A DNA stretch of 64,000 nt from NCBI RefSeq assembly GCF_020165195.1, contig NZ_JAIUHR010000003.1:124001-188000 (forward strand). Direction: 5' to 3'. This document shows positions 62,920 through 64,000 of this stretch, one piece after another. Under the pieces are notes generated by a model that was not told the origin of the DNA, did no database searches, and worked only from the letters and a program-made list of their open reading frames with translations. How positions within the stretch are numbered: position 1 is the stretch's first letter; every line of letters starts with the position of its first letter. The DNA is from Mesorhizobium sp. CA14. GTDB lineage: Bacteria; Pseudomonadota; Alphaproteobacteria; Rhizobiales; Rhizobiaceae. The position numbers and the translations under genes were made by a program.

Positions 62920-63577
62920 CTACGTCGGCAGCGGGCCACCGGTCTGTTCCGCCACCATGAACTGCGCGTAGCAGTCGGGCCAGTTGTCGTCACGCTGGCC
63001 GCCAGTCCGCCTTTCATGCTCGACATGTGCCGAAGCCGCCCGCCGCAACGCAGCGGCAAGCTCCAAAAACTCGAGAATGTCGTGTCCTGCGCGTCCTCGC
63101 GACCAGGCAATCGGTGCGTGATCTCCTGCAACAGCCACCATTGCCATCGGGATCAGCGAATTTGGCAAAAGACGAATAGCTGCGCCCCTCTGGATCTCGG
63201 CCGCCGACAGGTGGCTGGCCTGGGCCGGCCCGATGATACACCTCGCTAGCGTCGACCCCACGCGCCACGAGTTCAGCGCGTGCCGCTTCGATGTCGGGGA
63301 CGACAAGGTAAATTACCTTCGCGGACCCAGGCTCGGCCGAAGTCAGGCCCTTGCCGAAGTGCACGCAGCACGCTGAGCCCGGAGGGGTGAATTGAACAAC
63401 GCGGAACGCATTGCCGACGACAAAGTCCGCATCGAGCCTCCAGCCCAGACGGCTATAGAAACTCGTGGAGCGATCGACGTCGGAGACACCGATGACGATG
63501 GCCTCCAGCTTCATCTCGATGGTGGCCCTTTTCGCAATTTCAGTCGCAGTTGCAACGCTCATTGCATCATTACTCAC
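62920..63577 (-). pseudogene. VOC/glyoxalase-family gene broken by two frameshifts
   Basis: From a GTG at 63577 (GAGGAG at 6 nt) the frame gives a normal VOC start (KLEAIVIGVSDVDRSTSFYS, LGWRLDADFVVGN) up to FADPDGNG. A missing base near 63140 shifts it; the next frame reads QEITHRLPGREDAQDTTF. A second lost base in an A5 run at 63064-63068 leads to LAAALRRAA and DNWPDCYAQFMVAEQ, ending TAG at 62920. Together these three pieces form one normal-length family member of about 220 residues. Both losses are single bases, so sequencing error is possible for the homopolymer one. Confidence 0.8.
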
Positions 63578-63578
63578 G

Positions 63579-63785
63579 TCAATCTCCTCGGGTTGGGCCT
63601 TCGGACACTTTGGACGTGCGAAAACGAAGACCGGTCAACTGCATCAATCGAGCCATGGCGTCGCCGAATGCCATCCTCCGGCCGTCATACCCGCCTAGCC
63701 CGGCGGACTGAGCCCACGCCGGTTCGACACGCTGGTCGCGCTCCCATGCTTGCGCCGTGCCTGGAAGCGCACCGACGATTCCCAC
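63579..63785 (-). pseudogene. C-terminal fragment of an unrecognised gene upstream of the VOC gene
   Basis: 68 residues from a GTG, ending TGA one base before the VOC start, as for a coupled operon. The text AWERDQRVEPAWAQSAGLGGYDGRRMAFGDAMARL looks coding (written here in two parts: AWERDQRVEPAWAQ and GLGGYDGRRMAFGDAM). The same phase upstream meets a TAG at 63819 region, so the reading is not open to the window edge. I do not recognise the family and take it for a relic. Confidence 0.4.
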
Positions 63786-64000
63786 ACGTGCAGTCGCGGC
63801 AACCAGCTGCCGCTCCTAGGGAGTCAGCAATCTCGTTCCTGCCACCTCAGGCTCTATCGTTACGCTCGCTTGAGACACCATCCGATCCCAATGGAGATAA
63901 ATCCATTGCACGTTGGTATAGGCAACCGCCGGCGACGCCGATTACAGTCGAATCTCGGCAGCTCCTGGCGAAGAGGCGCCTTGGACATTAGGGACTCCAA
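63786..64000. other. Right edge of the window, no supported gene
   Basis: Minus-strand frames are broken by stops and plus-strand frames lack ribosome sites. It could be the rest of the decayed gene that begins outside the window. Confidence 0.3.

Noticed and set aside
1..64000. CRISPR arrays, prophage or intact insertion sequences
   Set aside because: No regularly spaced repeats, no cas, integrase, capsid or transposase-like reading frames were found. Repeats seen are short palindromic elements.

Overview
The window is high-GC, gene-dense chromosomal DNA of an alphaproteobacterium of the Rhizobiales, most like Mesorhizobium. The evidence is a full-length cyclic beta-1,2-glucan synthase (ndvB) followed by its exporter (ndvA), a five-step HutF/HutG histidine pathway, an Lrp regulator divergent from 4-hydroxyphenylpyruvate dioxygenase, and many palindromic repeats at gene ends. 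No rRNA, tRNA, CRISPR array, intact transposase or plasmid replication gene was seen.

Layout. 1-6.2 kb: tail of a fumarylacetoacetate-hydrolase-family gene, a DinB-family gene, a frameshifted Phd-type antitoxin relic, hppD with its divergent Lrp regulator, a DUF442 phosphatase-like gene and a three-gene zinc/manganese ABC importer. 6.3-15.3 kb: a RidA gene and the complete hut locus (hutC, hutF on minus; hutI, hutH, hutG, hutU, hutD on plus), with a perfect HutC-type palindrome in the divergent hutF/hutI promoter. 15.5-26.3 kb: ndvB and ndvA, separated by a strong terminator. 26.3-29.3 kb: a lone ccmC, a nested-palindrome element, a zinc/PLP D-amino-acid lyase-like gene and a D-lyxose-isomerase-like gene. 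29.3-36.3 kb: a tightly overlapping minus-strand operon (DUF4129, DUF4350, MoxR ATPase, DUF58, SpoIIM-like, RDD) and a divergent membrane protein. 36.4-44.7 kb: a family-5 solute-binding protein, a three-gene hydrolase cluster, a GlxA-type regulator with a Nudix gene, a free-methionine sulfoxide reductase and a YeiH-type membrane protein.

From about 44.7 kb the character changes to accessory DNA. 44.7-47.5 kb is sparse: several very small genes, two of them paralogous zinc-ribbon proteins facing away from each other, plus hairpins and operator-like sites. 47.5-55.9 kb is a compact catabolic island: a LysR regulator, an opine/basic-amino-acid-type ABC importer and a multi-subunit FAD/iron-sulfur dehydrogenase resembling opine oxidase or D-hydroxyproline dehydrogenase, with one additional FAD oxidoreductase. 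Its substrate cannot be read from the sequence. 56-64 kb holds unlinked genes (VOC protein, TehA-like channel, orphan histidine kinase, HupE/UreJ, DUF4331, a MOSC-oxidoreductase fusion) and two decaying genes at the right edge.

As a whole the left 44 kb reads as conserved core functions (amino-acid catabolism, metal uptake, periplasmic glucans, envelope maintenance). The right 20 kb reads as variable DNA with a substrate-scavenging operon. The strongest candidate for an undescribed system is the 47.5-55.9 kb island. Next come the zinc-ribbon pair with its surrounding small-gene region, the MoxR-DUF58 operon and the MOSC fusion protein.
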